Source of the DNA: Vicia villosa
Lineage: Eukaryota; Streptophyta; Magnoliopsida; Fabales; Fabaceae
Assembly: GCF_029867415.1 (NCBI RefSeq)
Contig: NC_081183.1
Coordinates: forward strand, 139,895,951-139,959,950
Direction of reading: 5' to 3'
DNA: 64,000 nt
Shown: piece after piece, positions 34,729-46,470 of the stretch
Numbering within the stretch: position 1 is the first letter of the stretch
Layout: each line of letters starts with the position of its first letter
Translations under genes and position numbers: made by a program
Notes under the pieces: generated by a model
Told to the model about the DNA's origin: nothing
What the model saw: the letters and a program-made list of their open reading frames with translations, nothing else
Database searches by the model: none

Positions 34729-36022
34729 CCTCTCGGTTGGAACCAACTTATGCAGCTGTCAAAAGTCCTAAGAAAGCTAAGGAAGTCAAGAATAATGTGG
34801 GAAGTAAATTGAAGAGAAAAGTTATCCATGCTTTTCATCTTCATGAGTTCGTGGTGGCGGACGTGATGAGCAACAAGGTTTGGAAAAGGAAATACCCTCC
34901 ATAATAAAGGGTATTGGACCGTCAAGCCATGCGACGTTAAACGAAGCGCTTCGTGGGAGGCAACCCACGGTTTTAATAATTAATTTTTCTGTTTGTTTAT
35001 GTTATTTTCAGGAAATAAAAGAGGACGTCTCTAGTGAAAGCTCGGAAGTGATCATTGGAGTGCAATACCCTCTATGAGTCACCTCTCTCGAACTCGTTCT
35101 GAAACATTGAGGTCAATGTTTAGTTCAAGTTTGGGGGAGGCTCTTCTCTTTGCATTTTATTTTTATGTTAGTTTTATGTTATTGGTATGATGTGAAACCA
35201 TAAAGTGAATTCTGCCCAAATTTTTACCGAAATTTTAAATTTTTGTTGAAGAAGTGTTGATCCTAAAGAGCAATCGGGAATAGTATATAGAGATGAAGCG
35301 AGGATTGGTTGAGGACAGAAAGTTCGGAATAATGTGACAAGAAAAGGTTTGTTTAAACACCCTTGGTTCCCTAAAAGAGATACGAGTCTAACGTGTATAT
35401 TTGCACCATAGTACTTGTCTCCTGAGAAGTACTTCTCGAGTAGCTTATTGATACAGTCTGGCATAATTCGGATTCACTTGCATGATGGCTGGTTAAAAAA
35501 AAAGAGATATAAAGTTGGCACCAAATGATGAAAAGGCGGTAAAAGGCAATCGGCTCGCTAAGTTGGGTAACCCTCACCCGGATATTCAGCCCAAAGGAGA
35601 TTGATCCCCAAACGTCGTCCAAAAGGACAATATATAACTGCAAAGTTTGAAAATTTCATCGGTAATAAAAAGTAGCCAATGCTGCTAGTTTGGTGCCAGG
35701 AAAAGAAAATAAGAAGCCTTGATTCGTCTCATGCAGGTGATGATTATTATAAGAAATGCAGTGCCTTAATATGATTGTCCGAATGAAAGAGGAGGAAAAT
35801 CGGAAAGAGACTTAAGTGCAAAGCATAGTTGGAGAGGTATCCGAAACGGGAGCTTGAGGTTTAATGATGTAACAAAACTCGTCGCGTCATGTGAATGCCG
35901 AACCAACTGTTTCTTGATCAATACAGACGGATATCTCACGTATGAACACCGTGTGCTTTGAAGGTCATTAACTTTTGTAGTTGTCGCTTGAGGTCAAGCA
36001 ACGGTTTAAGTTTGGGGGAGTT
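34729..36022 (+). other. 3' region of C2
   Basis: A non-coding tail between the gag-protease stop and LTR c. It holds conserved motif copy 2 (34920-34969), an internal polypurine tract 'tttgggggagg' (35130-35140) and the terminal tract 'taagtttgggggagtt' ending at 36022. It aligns with C1 from about 28255 onward. Pol is cleanly missing. Confidence 0.85.
34920..34969 (+). promoter_or_regulatory. Conserved Athila post-coding motif, copy 2
   Basis: Same motif as at 28255. Here CGAAGCGCTTCG (34942-34953) overlaps a perfect stem CGTGGG-AGGCAA-CCCACG (34952-34969). It lies about 190 bases after the gag-protease stop. Confidence 0.8.
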
Positions 36023-37396
36023 TGATCAGTGGATTTCACACATATATTATCGTTGTTTTTAAGTATGTTTAAGTTATGTTATTGAGTGTTTTATTTCTTT
36101 ATTCGTCATTTTATGCTTTGGTTGTATGTTTTAATGTTTTCAGACTGATATGGAGAAATCGGAGTAAATCAGTGCAAAACTCGGAGTTTCGAAGAAGTTC
36201 AGAAAACATGTTTCAGGAGGCCTGACACGGGTGGCCGTGTTGCCTAACACGGATGGCCGTGTTGCCCAACACGGGCCGTGTCAGGAAAAGAGCTGGGAGC
36301 AAAGTTTGAGAGGAAGGAAAAACAGTGAAGCAACACGGGTGCCCGTGTTGCACAACACGGCCCGTGTTGTACATCCTGGGACCAAACAATGAAAATAAAT
36401 AATAACAGTGAAGCAACACGGGTTCCCGTGTTGCACAACACGGCCCGTGTTGGGTTTGACGCTGATTTCAGTGATTTTTGTGATTTTGTCCAGTGGTTTG
36501 CCTGCAAGGGTGTTTTTGGGATTTCCAACCAACTTAAGTGAGTCTGCACTATTTATGAGAGTTTTCAAGAGGAATTAGGGATCTTTTTGCCACACGAAGA
36601 ATTGGAGGATAGAGAAAGGAAGCCTATGCAATTGGAGAAGAACAGAGAACTCTCATGAGCGGAAGCCATTGAAGATCAAAGTTCATCATCTCTATTGTAA
36701 TGTCTTTATTTGATATCTTTGTAATTTCTTTGGATGATATGAGTAGCTAAACCCCCCAATGCTAGGGGGGTGTCCCTGATTAACATTTGTGATGATTTTG
36801 AAGTCCGAATTTCAATAACATATTTCTCTTTTAAATTCAATTTAATGGTATAATGTTTTTAATGCTTTCCTCGTCGGACCAACTGGATTGATTCATGACT
36901 GACAATTAGGATTGACCTCCATTGTTAGGGTTTTTATACCATTATACTATAGTAGATATCACCTAGGACTAGGGATACCCTATAGTAACCGGATTGTTCT
37001 TGATTATAATAATACTTGATTTGATCCCTGATTTCGAAGGACTTTGGGATTAGGATTTCAATGTTCAAAGGTTTGCCCACTAAGGACTTAGGAGCAAATA
37101 CCCTTAAGAACCGGTAATTGATAAGTTGAATTTTGTTAATGAAACAAGGGTTCAGAATTGTTACATGTTAATGCACACACCTACCCTGGCATGTTACTCA
37201 TATTTGGCTAAATCAACCTTTTTAAGTTTATTTGCAATATAATTCGTAATCATAAAAACCAAAACCCCCAAGGCTTTTTGTTTAATTGAAGTGTTACTAA
37301 CTCTATAATATCACGCAGTCCTTGAGATCGATATTCGGGGAATTTTCCCTTTATTACTACAGAGGCAAAATAGTACACTTGCTATTTTATCGATCA
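36023..37396 (+). mobile_element. Athila LTR c
   Basis: A complete 1374-bp LTR, TGATCAGTGG to TTATCGATCA, nearly identical to LTR b. It is the 3' LTR of C2 and is also followed by a primer-binding site and a second gag region, so it is shared by two internal regions. Confidence 0.93.
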
Positions 37397-37402
37397 AGTT
37401 TT

Positions 37403-37420
37403 TGGCGCCGTTGCCGGGGA
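37403..37420 (+). other. Primer-binding site of C3
   Basis: TGGCGCCGTTGCCGGGGA, six bases after LTR c. Confidence 0.88.
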
Positions 37421-37565
37421 CTGCCGAAAATTGTAGAGTTTTTAGTTTTATTTCAATTAGAATTTTGTTGCTCTGCGACTAAAATTTTATTTTCTGAAAA
37501 AAAGAAAAAAAAATTATATTTTATTTGACTTTTGTTCCTCATTCTAATAATTGTCTAATCTGTTT

Positions 37566-39117
37566 ATGCGAGGTAAGGCCTCAGCATAATTTCTTTTTGA
37601 CGCAAAAATTGAAAGGACTTTTCACGCAAGGCGCAGACAAACTCGTCAAGCTAAACTGGAATCTGAGGAAGAAGTAATTACAGTTCATTCTGGTTCAGAC
37701 ACCGAAAGTGAAGAAGAGATCATGGGCGAGGTACCACCACCAGAGAGACTTCTCGGAGACTATGGTGCTAGAAACACACCGGGAGGAAGACTAACTATTG
37801 TCAACCAACCGGTGAATGTTCCTAATTTTCAATTGCATCCAAGCACCATCACTCAGCTCGAAAGAAAGCCTTTCACCGGAAAGGTTAATGAAGATGCAAA
37901 CAAGCACCTACAGAGATTTCTGACCATGAGTACAACTTTAAAAATCGAAGGTCATACAGAAGAGGCCAAGAAGCTGAGAATGTTTCCATTCACCTTGGCA
38001 GAAGAAGCAGAAGAGTGGTTTTATTCCCTTCCAGCGGGCAGCATTACATCATGGGAAGAGATGGAAAAAGCTTTCTTAAATGAGTATTTTCCCGCCTCAG
38101 TATTTATAAGGAAGAGGTATGACATTCTGAATTTCAAGCAGAAGGAGGGTGAGCCCTTAGGAGATGCATACAAAAGATTCAAAAGAATTCTAGTAGCATG
38201 TCCCACTCACAATATGGACAAGACTGAACAGATGCAAGTATTTGTCAATGGGCTCAGAATGAAAACAAAACAGTTAATTGATACAGCAGCTGGAGGCTCG
38301 ACAAATTTCACAACAGCCTCAGGCATCATAAAAATCATTGAAGCAATAGCTGCAAATGAGCATTTGGAATTGTATGACAGGTGTGCTAGCAAACCGGAAG
38401 GAATCATTGATCTCAAGCTGGAGACTTCTAAAACTCGGGTTGAAGATGCGATAGCCGCAGAAGTTGAAAAGAAATTAAAGGCTATGAATTTAGGTAAACA
38501 ACAAGTGGCTCAAGTTCAACAAGCTCAACCTGTAAGCTGTGAAATCTGTAATGGCCCACACCAAACGGTGTACTGTTTTGCTACTCCCAAGCAGATTGAA
38601 GAAATCAAATTCCTAAGGCAAAACAACCCGTATTCTAACACCTATAATCCAGGGTGGAAGAATCATCCAAATTTTGCTTGGAAAGATCAACAACAACAAG
38701 GTACCCAGAAGGCAAAGTGGGAAGTGGCAATTGAAAGATTAGCTGGACAGTGTTCTCAGTTCCAAGAAGAAACAAGAAACAACCACAGAAACACTTCAGC
38801 CTCAATTAAAAATCTGGAAGTTCAAGTGGGGCAGATAGCACAGCATCTCACTCTACAGGCACAAGGTACCCTTCCGAGCTCAACTCTGAAAAATCCGAAA
38901 GACCAAGAGAAGATTAATGCTGTTACTACAAGAAGTAGGAGAGTAGCAGAATCTGAAAAAGAAAAGGAGGAAATAGATGACCCCATGGTAATAGAGGTGG
39001 ATCTGGAAATAAGAGAGAATCCAAAAGATCCAGAAGTTGTGGTACCACCGGTTAAACCAATTGAAGAAAAAATTAAGAAAGACGCGGAACCGGTGATAAA
39101 ACTACCCTTCCCCTCCA
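37566..39117 (+). pseudogene. Athila gag, truncated second copy (C3)
   Basis: Nearly identical to 32452-34003 of the intact gene. Codon 8 is TAA (37587-37589) where the intact copy has GAA, so the first usable ATG is at 37722. The gene is cut after the gag core, zinc knuckle and linker: at 39116-39117 it passes into LTR A through a shared CA, and the frame ends with foreign residues at 39143. Protease is lost. It cannot make a complete Gag-protease. Confidence 0.92.
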
Positions 39118-40565
39118 AGGGCCCCACATGGAAAATTGTTTGACTATTCCATTTAATTCCCTGTTTCTTTTATATAGTATTCAGTGCTATTATTTAATGA
39201 CTAACGCATCGCAGCTCAACTGGCAAAGGAGAAAAGTGTATTACCATTAAAACCTGGGATCGATCCCTGGTGAATGCAATTATTTTTGACACCATTTCCT
39301 GTGAGTTCCAGCGTGCACAACCAAGGAGAGGCACATCATACACCCTCGATTCTGGACCAACAGATCTCCTCTTATCCAAATCTAACGTCTTAAAACTGAA
39401 GGAGTATACCATGAGCACGCAATTCACTCACATGTGATCCTATCCAGGTTCCTTTTATTTAATTATTTAGATTAATCAATAATTAATTATATAATTGTTT
39501 AGATTAATTAGTAATTAATTATATATGATTTAATTCATTTATTTAAATTAGGATTATCATAAAAATTAGAAGTTAGGGTTATAATTATTGTTTTCTTGAT
39601 TATTCCCGATTATTTCGACTATTCGATTAATTTATTTAATTATTTTAACCATAAAAATCCTATAAAATATATTAAGATATTAGGATTCGCCCAATCCCAT
39701 TGGCCAGTGGCCAAAGTATTAGGGTTATGGTTTTCCAACCAACCTAGGTATTAGCCAAACAATTTAATTTATTATTCGCTTCGATTAAATCAATTGATCG
39801 CGGTGGGTAATAATCAAATAATTAAAATAACAATATATTTTGCTAAATGGTTTTAACCAAAGCTATTGGTTACGATGATTAGCATTTTCCCTTCATTCAA
39901 ATTCGTTATTATTTGTAATCGAATCTATCGATTATGAGGGGTAACGATAATTAAAATACGCACATTTGCTATTCGTGATAATCGAATCTATCGATTAGAA
40001 TGGTTAGCAATCCTTCATTCAATTTGTTAATTATGGTGATCAAACCTATTGATCATCGCGATTAATGGTAACATATTAAAACCAGGGTTGTACGCCCAAT
40101 CTTAAAACACTTCCCAAATTCTAAAATACTTCCAAACAAACCTTTCAAATTCCTAACTCATCATAGGCTATTTCAAAAGCCTTTGAGACAAACTTTCAAC
40201 CATATCAAATCAAAATTCCAAATTCTAAGGTGTACAACCCTGTCCCCGAACTACGTTGACTCTGATTCTCCCTAAGGAGATACGTAGGCACTTGGCAACA
40301 AGGCGAGTCCCCTTCCTTCAAACTCTAATCATGTTCAATATAATTAGCCTTATCATTACTCTCTGTCACCTTTCTTTATGAACCTTGCCATGAACCCTTA
40401 TCTTTGAGATGTTAGCCTTTAGGAAAGGGTTAAGGGTGCCTAACACCTTCCCTCGACCTGAATATAGTATCTTACCCCGATCTCTAAACTGCGTAGGGTT
40501 TCCTATTCGCCCTTTAGAATAGGTGGCGACTCTCTAAGTTATAAATTTTTAGGCAGGTTGCTACA
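39116..40565 (+). mobile_element. 3' LTR of element A, right part
   Basis: 1450 bp, aligning base for base with 6143-7592, with about 12 substitutions and no net indel. It ends GTTGCTACA at the target duplication. It contains the second copy of the tRNA-like segment (39204-39279). Confidence 0.93.
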
Positions 40566-41027
40566 CAATGCAACAATGATAAAGAATGGACAAGAAGTTC
40601 CCATACCTACTCTTTCATTTGTCGTGAATATCACCGATGTGAGTCGAGTAACAAGAAGTGGACGTGTGTACACTCCATTGCCTCCAAAGTAGCCTGTTGC
40701 TCCTGCAACCAGGCAAAATCCTGTCGATACACCAGTGGAGAATCCTGTGGAAACTCCTATCAGTAATACAAGCACTGATGTTGGCCAATCCAGTGGAACC
40801 AATGTCAACCCTGACTTTGATGAAATTTTGAAGCTTATCAAAAGAAGTGAATACAAGATTGTGGATCAGCTTATGCAAACTCCTTCAAAGATCTTAATAC
40901 TTTCATTGCTTTTAAACTTTGAAGCCCACGGGGAAGCCCTGATGAGAGTCTTGGATCAAGCTTTTGTAGATCATGATGTGACTGTTGACCATTTTGATGG
41001 GATAATAGCCAACATAACAGCTTGCAA
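40566..41027 (+). pseudogene. Ogre D1 gag-protease linker fragment
   Basis: This continues the D1 reading after element A. It starts with the right target duplication CAATG (40566-40570) and matches D2 at 60345-60806. A TAG at 40690-40692 replaces the CAG of D2, a premature stop. Visible sequence includes VTRSGRVYTPLPP and DFDEILKLIKRSEYKIVDQL. Element T interrupts it after 'acagcttgcaa'; reading resumes at 48596. Confidence 0.92.
41023..41027. repeat. Target site duplication of element T (left)
   Basis: TGCAA at 41023-41027 and again at 48596-48600. The empty site 'cagcttgcaacaattt' is preserved in D2 near 60796-60811. Confidence 0.96.
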
Positions 41028-43153
41028 TGTAACACCCGTATATTTTAATTTTTAATTTAAATAGAAATTTAATTAATAATTAGAATTATATGTGGTTTGA
41101 GAGATTTAATTGGAAAAAGATGGTTTATGGTGTTGGGCCATGTGTGATGTTAAGGAATGAGGGGGTGTTATGCTAGTAAAGGTCTTATTCCAATTAAAGT
41201 TTATTTTATAAAATAATAAGAATTGGGAATAAGGAAAAGGAACGTGATAAGCAGAGCAGAGGAGATGAGGGATTGGAAAGCTGATACGTGAAGAGGAGCA
41301 ATGGAGGGAGAGACCAATCAAGAATCTTTGGCTAAGGTAAGGGGGGACTCTCCGGTTATCATCTATTATCGTATTCTTGGATAATAATATTGATTAGGGA
41401 TATTGTTGAGTCAATTGGATCATATGTTAGGTTTAGGTAGGTTATGAATTGATGAAAATTGCATGGATTATTGGTTGATTATGTGTTGTTTTGATGTGTG
41501 ATGATGAATAATGATGCAATTGATGATTAACTGCCTATATATGACGTTTGGAGACAGTTTTGGACTCAGATTGAGTCAGATCGCAGGATCTGACGCAGAC
41601 CCGATAGTCTGCGAAATCGCCAGTTCGCGCCGCGTCCTCGTGTTGGCGCCGCGAAGGCGTAACTTTTTCTCGTTCCGCGCCGCGTGCATAGGTCGGCGCC
41701 GCGAACGTGTTTTTGTGGTTCAGGTCGCGCCGCGAACTTTGGTTGCGCCGCGTGCTGTAGCGTTAGTTGTTTTCTTGGAAAAGTTAAATGATGTGTAACT
41801 TTCGAACCGTAGGTCCGTTTTTAGCGCTGTTTCGAGCACGATGAACCTTATGAGATAGCCTACGTGTTTAAATGATGAAATGAGGTGTGAATCCAATTAT
41901 TTTTAAATATGATTTTAATTCTTGATGAATGATGTATTGTACATATATGTGATGAGATGTGTTAAATACATGCTATGTTGAAATATTAATCATGTGACGA
42001 TTTGTTTGATTGGACGATGTATTGTTGACATATATGATGAAATGTAACAATATAAGATGTTTTTTTTTTTGAAAACATTATGATGTGATGATTTGTAGAG
42101 AATTGTATGATGTTGATTGATTTGTTTTGGAATGATGTGGGTACATGTGTGTTCTTCTTATTGATGATGATGATTGATGTGGACACATGTATGTTCTTTA
42201 ATGATGATGATGATGATTGATTGTATTGAATGATGCTAATGTATATAAACATACTTTGATGATGATGATGTTAATGATGATGATGAAATGAGTATTTGAT
42301 GATGTTACTCATTAGACTTGACGATAGTATAAGTATGTTGTATATGTTGCATTCATTCATGTGCATTGATGATACTGTATCCATAAGGGTGTGTTGGATC
42401 AGTGAAGGGCATGATTCCCATTGTGTGGAATCTGTGCTGGCAGGGCCGTATCTGGATGATGTCGGATCGGTCATGGGTTATTCCCATTGATGATGTTGGT
42501 ACCACATGCATAGTGTCAGTTCATACATATGCATACTTTTATAACATGATTGGAAGTATTCCAGTGTTATAAATATTGATGACGTGTTGGTTGTGTGTTT
42601 TGTTGAATTAATGTTGAGTATGAATGTCTGTTTGAAAGATGTGTTTTGTTGACGTTTGTGTAAAAGATGGATGTTACTGATAATCTGAATATGATGAAAT
42701 TGGGTGAATAATATAACTATGATGTGTTGTTATTTAAGATGCAATAACATTTGTTAACTGTGATGAGACTCACCCTTACTGTTGACATTTTCAGATTGAG
42801 GATAGCTGCTTTCGACTTGGTGAGGATTAGCTCATAAGTCGGTTTAGTTGTTGTGTCGGTGTCATGCTATGATAGATGTAACACTGGGAACGCGATGTTT
42901 TGAGTTTCGATTATAACTCTATTGTTTATTTTATTTGAAGTCTGATACATTAACAATGTAATGTTGACTTGATGATTTGATTCCGCTGTGTAAACATGAT
43001 TTTTTATCTAATGAGTTATAATTCAGATGTTTCAGTGAATGCATGATATATGCCGAACGTATGTTTTCTTTTATTATTGAATTGTGACACCCTTTGCATG
43101 TTTACTCTGATTTAATTTTGTTAATTACCGTGGGGTATTAGAGGGGTGTTACA
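41028..43153 (+). mobile_element. 5' LTR of element T
   Basis: TGTAACACCC to GGGTGTTACA, a 10-bp perfect terminal inverted repeat. It is rich in GATGAT repeats (42150-42300), with a CG-dense block at 41625-41753. An open frame of 95 codons (41511-41798) spans the CG block, is present in both LTRs, and has no recognisable homology. Confidence 0.97.
41625..41753. repeat. CG-rich GCGCCGCG repeats in LTR T
   Basis: Six copies of GCGCCGCG (near 41626, 41645, 41675, 41695, 41725 and 41745) lie in an otherwise AT-rich LTR, with variants tCGCGCCGCGt and GGCGCCGCGAA. The copy in the other LTR starts 5443 bases further on (47068-47196). Confidence 0.9.
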
Positions 43154-43157
43154 ATAG

Positions 43158-43170
43158 TGGTATCAGAGCC
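43158..43170 (+). other. Primer-binding site of element T
   Basis: TGGTATCAGAGCC, the complement of the 3' end of initiator methionine tRNA, four bases after the 5' LTR. Confidence 0.95.
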
Positions 43171-46100
43171 TGGTTGGTCCGTCCGGCCAATTGTTGAGTC
43201 AGTTGAGTTGCGCGACAGTTGTATACTGTCGGTGTATTATTCCTTGATATGCGACATGTGAGTGAATCACTGTCGGTACTTGGTTGTTTGTTGCAGGTGT
43301 GGGATTGAAACAAGTGGGGGAGAAGCTTCGCTTCTCGGTTATGTTTCAGTTGTAAGAAGATTGATTCAGTAGGCTGTTGTTGGCAACAGTACAAGCGTTG
43401 TGGAAGTTTGTCGTTTCCCGAATTGAAGGTGACTTGGAATTAAGATTTGACTGGTAATTGAGTTGGGACATCTTGAAGGAAGATGATTAGAGGTAATTGA
43501 CAGTTATTGTAAGAGAAGGAAATTGGAAAGTTGCGATGTGTCAGCTCTACTGGTGTACTGCGAAGATGTCAGTTGAGTAGCTTTACGTCTCGGAAGAGAT
43601 TCAGCTGCAAGTTTGCAAAGAGGATTGCTGTCGTAATGTTCCAGAAATCGCACTTCGGCGATAGGATGTGTTGCTCAACTCATAAGAATGTTTGGAAGTG
43701 AAGAGGTACGATAAGGGGCTGTTTGGAATGTGATAGGATTGAGGAGAATGAGTTTTGGAGTGAGATTTTCGTAAGAAAAACGCAGGAAAATTGCTGAATA
43801 GCTGCGGAACTTCGAAAATTCATAACTGGAGTTCTGGACATCCGAATTGAGTTCCGTTTGAAGCGTCGGAAAGCTAACGAGATGAAATTTGTTATAAAAA
43901 TAGTTGCAGCAGCTGTAACATATTTAATTGTGACAGGATGACGTTGGAAAGAGGTGGAGTTACGGTTACTCTTGTTCTTATAACTAGACTTGTTTATTGG
44001 TACTGCACTGGATGTCAGTGTCAGTGTTGAAGGGATCGAAGGAACGATTAGCAGGTTTGTTGAGGAGTAATTTTAAGAATTGAATTTACCAATTGAGGAG
44101 TTTTGGATATATCGTATAGAGTGTCACTGCATGATGTCAGTGTTGCATTTTTCGGGCAATGATTGGAAGATTCATATCTTGAGTTCCGAGTGTCGGATTG
44201 ATGTGCCGTTTGAACCTACGAAGAGGAGGGATTGTGTTCTAATTTATGGGAGAGTTATAAATACAGTAGAGTGACCCTATGAGGAAAGGTTCTGAAGTCG
44301 GTTATGGAAGCGTGAAACTTGTTGAATAAGAATGCTTACTACCGTGATTGTTGGAAACAAAATTGAGTGTAACATGTTGTTGATGAGATGTTCGGTGATA
44401 AGGATGGTTTGAGGACCGATGAATTTTAGTGAAGAGTGCATTAGTAGTAAAGATGGGATTAACTTTAGAACTCTTAGAATCGTATTTGTGATGGCAAAGT
44501 AACGATAAGTATAAAAGAAGAATTGTAGGGAATTTCTAACATCTGTTAATGTGAGTAAGACTTTGTTGAGATTCCGAGTGGAATGATATTTGGACGTGAA
44601 GGATGTCATGGAATTTGGATTAAAACCACGAGTTATAAATGTTGTGTTATTACGTTGCGTAGGAAGTCTTTAAAATGTCGGTGCTAATGATGAATGAGTT
44701 GGATTTAATTTGACAATTTAGAGACTTGAGTTAGTATGTGAAGGCACTCCTAATAGTGTTAGATTGGGTATGCTAGAAGATGACGAGTGGTATTCTTGAC
44801 GAGATTAGAGAAGGTCAGAAAGCTGATGTTGAGTTGATCGATAGGTTGACTTCGAATTACCAAAGTAAAGACGGTGAATTCAGAATCGACGAAAACGATG
44901 TAATGAGGTTGAGTGATTGGATTTGTGTAACTAATGTTTTGAGCCTCAGAAGGATATTCTATAAGGACACCGTAGTGAATTATTGGACTATGAAGATGTT
45001 AATGAGTTTGGGTGCAAACTCGGAAAATGGACACTATTATGTAGTAACGACGGTTTATGCTTAAATATGATTTTCAACTAATATTGACAAATTTAGGACT
45101 TGATCACCCTAAATCTCTTGTTGGTAGTAGATGGAATCATATAGAAGAGATAAGCTTGTTTTGTTACCTTAATGGTTTAAGATGTGATGAATACTAAGCC
45201 GTGAGAATAATCACTCACTATGTTGTGTGAACTTATGAAGAAGTGAATATGAAAGAGTGCAACATGGTGGATGATGACTTAAGACGGGTAATCAGAGTCG
45301 CGCAGCGAAAGTGTGATATGGAGTAGTGTTATGAGTACTACTCGCGGGAAGTAAGGAATTAATATGTCGGAAGCCTACATAGAGCATATGTCTTGGTCTA
45401 TATGTTGGATTTAGAATCCAGTGGATGTAAGGATGTCGTGTCGAAGAATTATAACTCTTTTGAATAATTGCCGAAATGATGAATATGTTATTACGGTTGT
45501 ACGTAGTTAACGAGTATGTATTCGGTGAAATTAAAACGAAGAGTTGATGTTATATGAGGTTGTAATAATTTTGTGCCGTTATTGAGGTGATATTGTAGAT
45601 TCCAGATATAATGAGGAATTATACTCTATGAAGGAAGAAATTGATTTAATTCTTAGTAGAGAGCGTGATTCAGTTGAGCTATTTTGTAAGCAATGGTATA
45701 TTGGGACTGATGAGTGTAATTATAATTACTTGTGTGCACTCGTTCCGATGGCCGTGATGTTTAATAGATGTAAAAAACTCAAGAATTTGTTTTTGAGTGC
45801 GAGTAAGTATTATTGAGTGGTAAATTGGTACCATGAATGATGAAGAATGATTCTTGAAGCGAATGAGTAAAGAGAGTCGGAATCGGGTAAAACTCAGAAA
45901 TCTATTTGGTATAGATGATTGTGATGAGTAGTCAGAGTAGTGCGGAAAAAGCGGAATGTAACGTGTTGGATAATTACTGGTGTGACTTAAGAGGAGTCAG
46001 ATAATTGGAATTCAATGGTATAGGAATATGAGTATTGAGTTCTTGAAGGAAGCGGTTAGTGAAAAGTGTAAGTATTATTTTATCGCTCAGATGGAAGAAT

Positions 46101-46455
46101 ATGCCTAAGGTTGGTGTGTTTGGTAGATGGTATGCATTACTACAGTGTTGATCAGTGTGATCATACTATAGATTGTGTAATTGTATTACTCGGCTGTTGA
46201 GCGTATTGTATAGGTTGTATCTCAATGTTCTGTTGTTGTTAACCTTTTAGAGATATAATGAGTGGTACAACTTTTGATGGTCAAATGCGACGTAAGAACT
46301 GGGATTTGAATGTATGAAACATGTTCCCTATTGGTGATGTCAGATGGATTTTGAGGATTGACCGATGGTAATGATAATTGGGAGCTGAAGAGTCAGGTGG
46401 AGGACTCTTATACGAGCTGGTTACTTGAGGTATGTTTTCGAGGACGAAAACTCTT
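43171..46455 (+). pseudogene. Internal region of T with decayed Tekay pol
   Basis: 3.3 kb without an intact gene. At 44780-45064 the reading MTSGILDEIREGQKADVELI, then DGEFRIDENDVMRL and DWICVTNVLSLRR, resembles the segment before the integrase zinc finger of Tekay-type pol. Another decayed stretch lies at 45628-45816. Gag, protease and RT motifs are not visible. The decay is far greater than the LTR divergence, so the internal region was already dead when this copy inserted. Confidence 0.7.
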
Positions 46456-46470
46456 TTAGTGGGGGAGAGT
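46456..46470 (+). other. Polypurine tract of element T
   Basis: 'tttagtgggggagag' followed by t and then TGTAACACCC, directly before the 3' LTR. Confidence 0.9.

Larger units (their letters stand above)
27444..39117 (+). mobile_element. Block C: tandem Athila-type sequence inside LTR A
   Basis: This 11.7-kb block comprises internal region C1 (to 29362), LTR a, a 7-base remnant 'agttttt', LTR b lacking its first 8 bases, internal region C2 with gag-protease, LTR c, and a truncated internal region C3. It is not a simple insertion: it replaces LTR A bases corresponding to 4372-6142, and both borders show short shared sequence (TCAAG left, CA right) instead of a target duplication. Athila assignment comes from the gag type, the primer-binding site TGGCGCCGTTGCCGGGGA and the conserved 'gggaggcaaccca' motif. 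Confidence 0.85.
4323..40565 (+). mobile_element. Element A: non-coding Ogre-type retrotransposon
   Basis: A 36.2-kb insertion in D1 gag, bounded by TGTCATACCCC and GTTGCTACA with a perfect 5-bp target duplication. It has a 5' LTR, a primer-binding site, an internal region with tandem arrays, a polypurine tract at 27369 and a 3' LTR. It holds no gag, RT or integrase of its own. Two foreign blocks sit inside: element B (7663-21046), and block C (27444-39117) within the 3' LTR. Without these it would be roughly 11 kb, with an internal region of about 6.4 kb. Ogre affiliation rests on the LTR start, the primer-binding site, the 'aggggcagc' polypurine tract and 5'/3' UTR phrases shared with B. 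Confidence 0.9.

Noticed and set aside
41511..41798. 95-codon frame in both LTRs of T
   Set aside because: It spans the CG-rich repeats, which favour open arginine/alanine frames; the two copies are just the LTR pair.
44277..44609. 110-codon minus-strand frame in the interior of T
   Set aside because: It lies opposite decayed pol sequence and shows no known motif.
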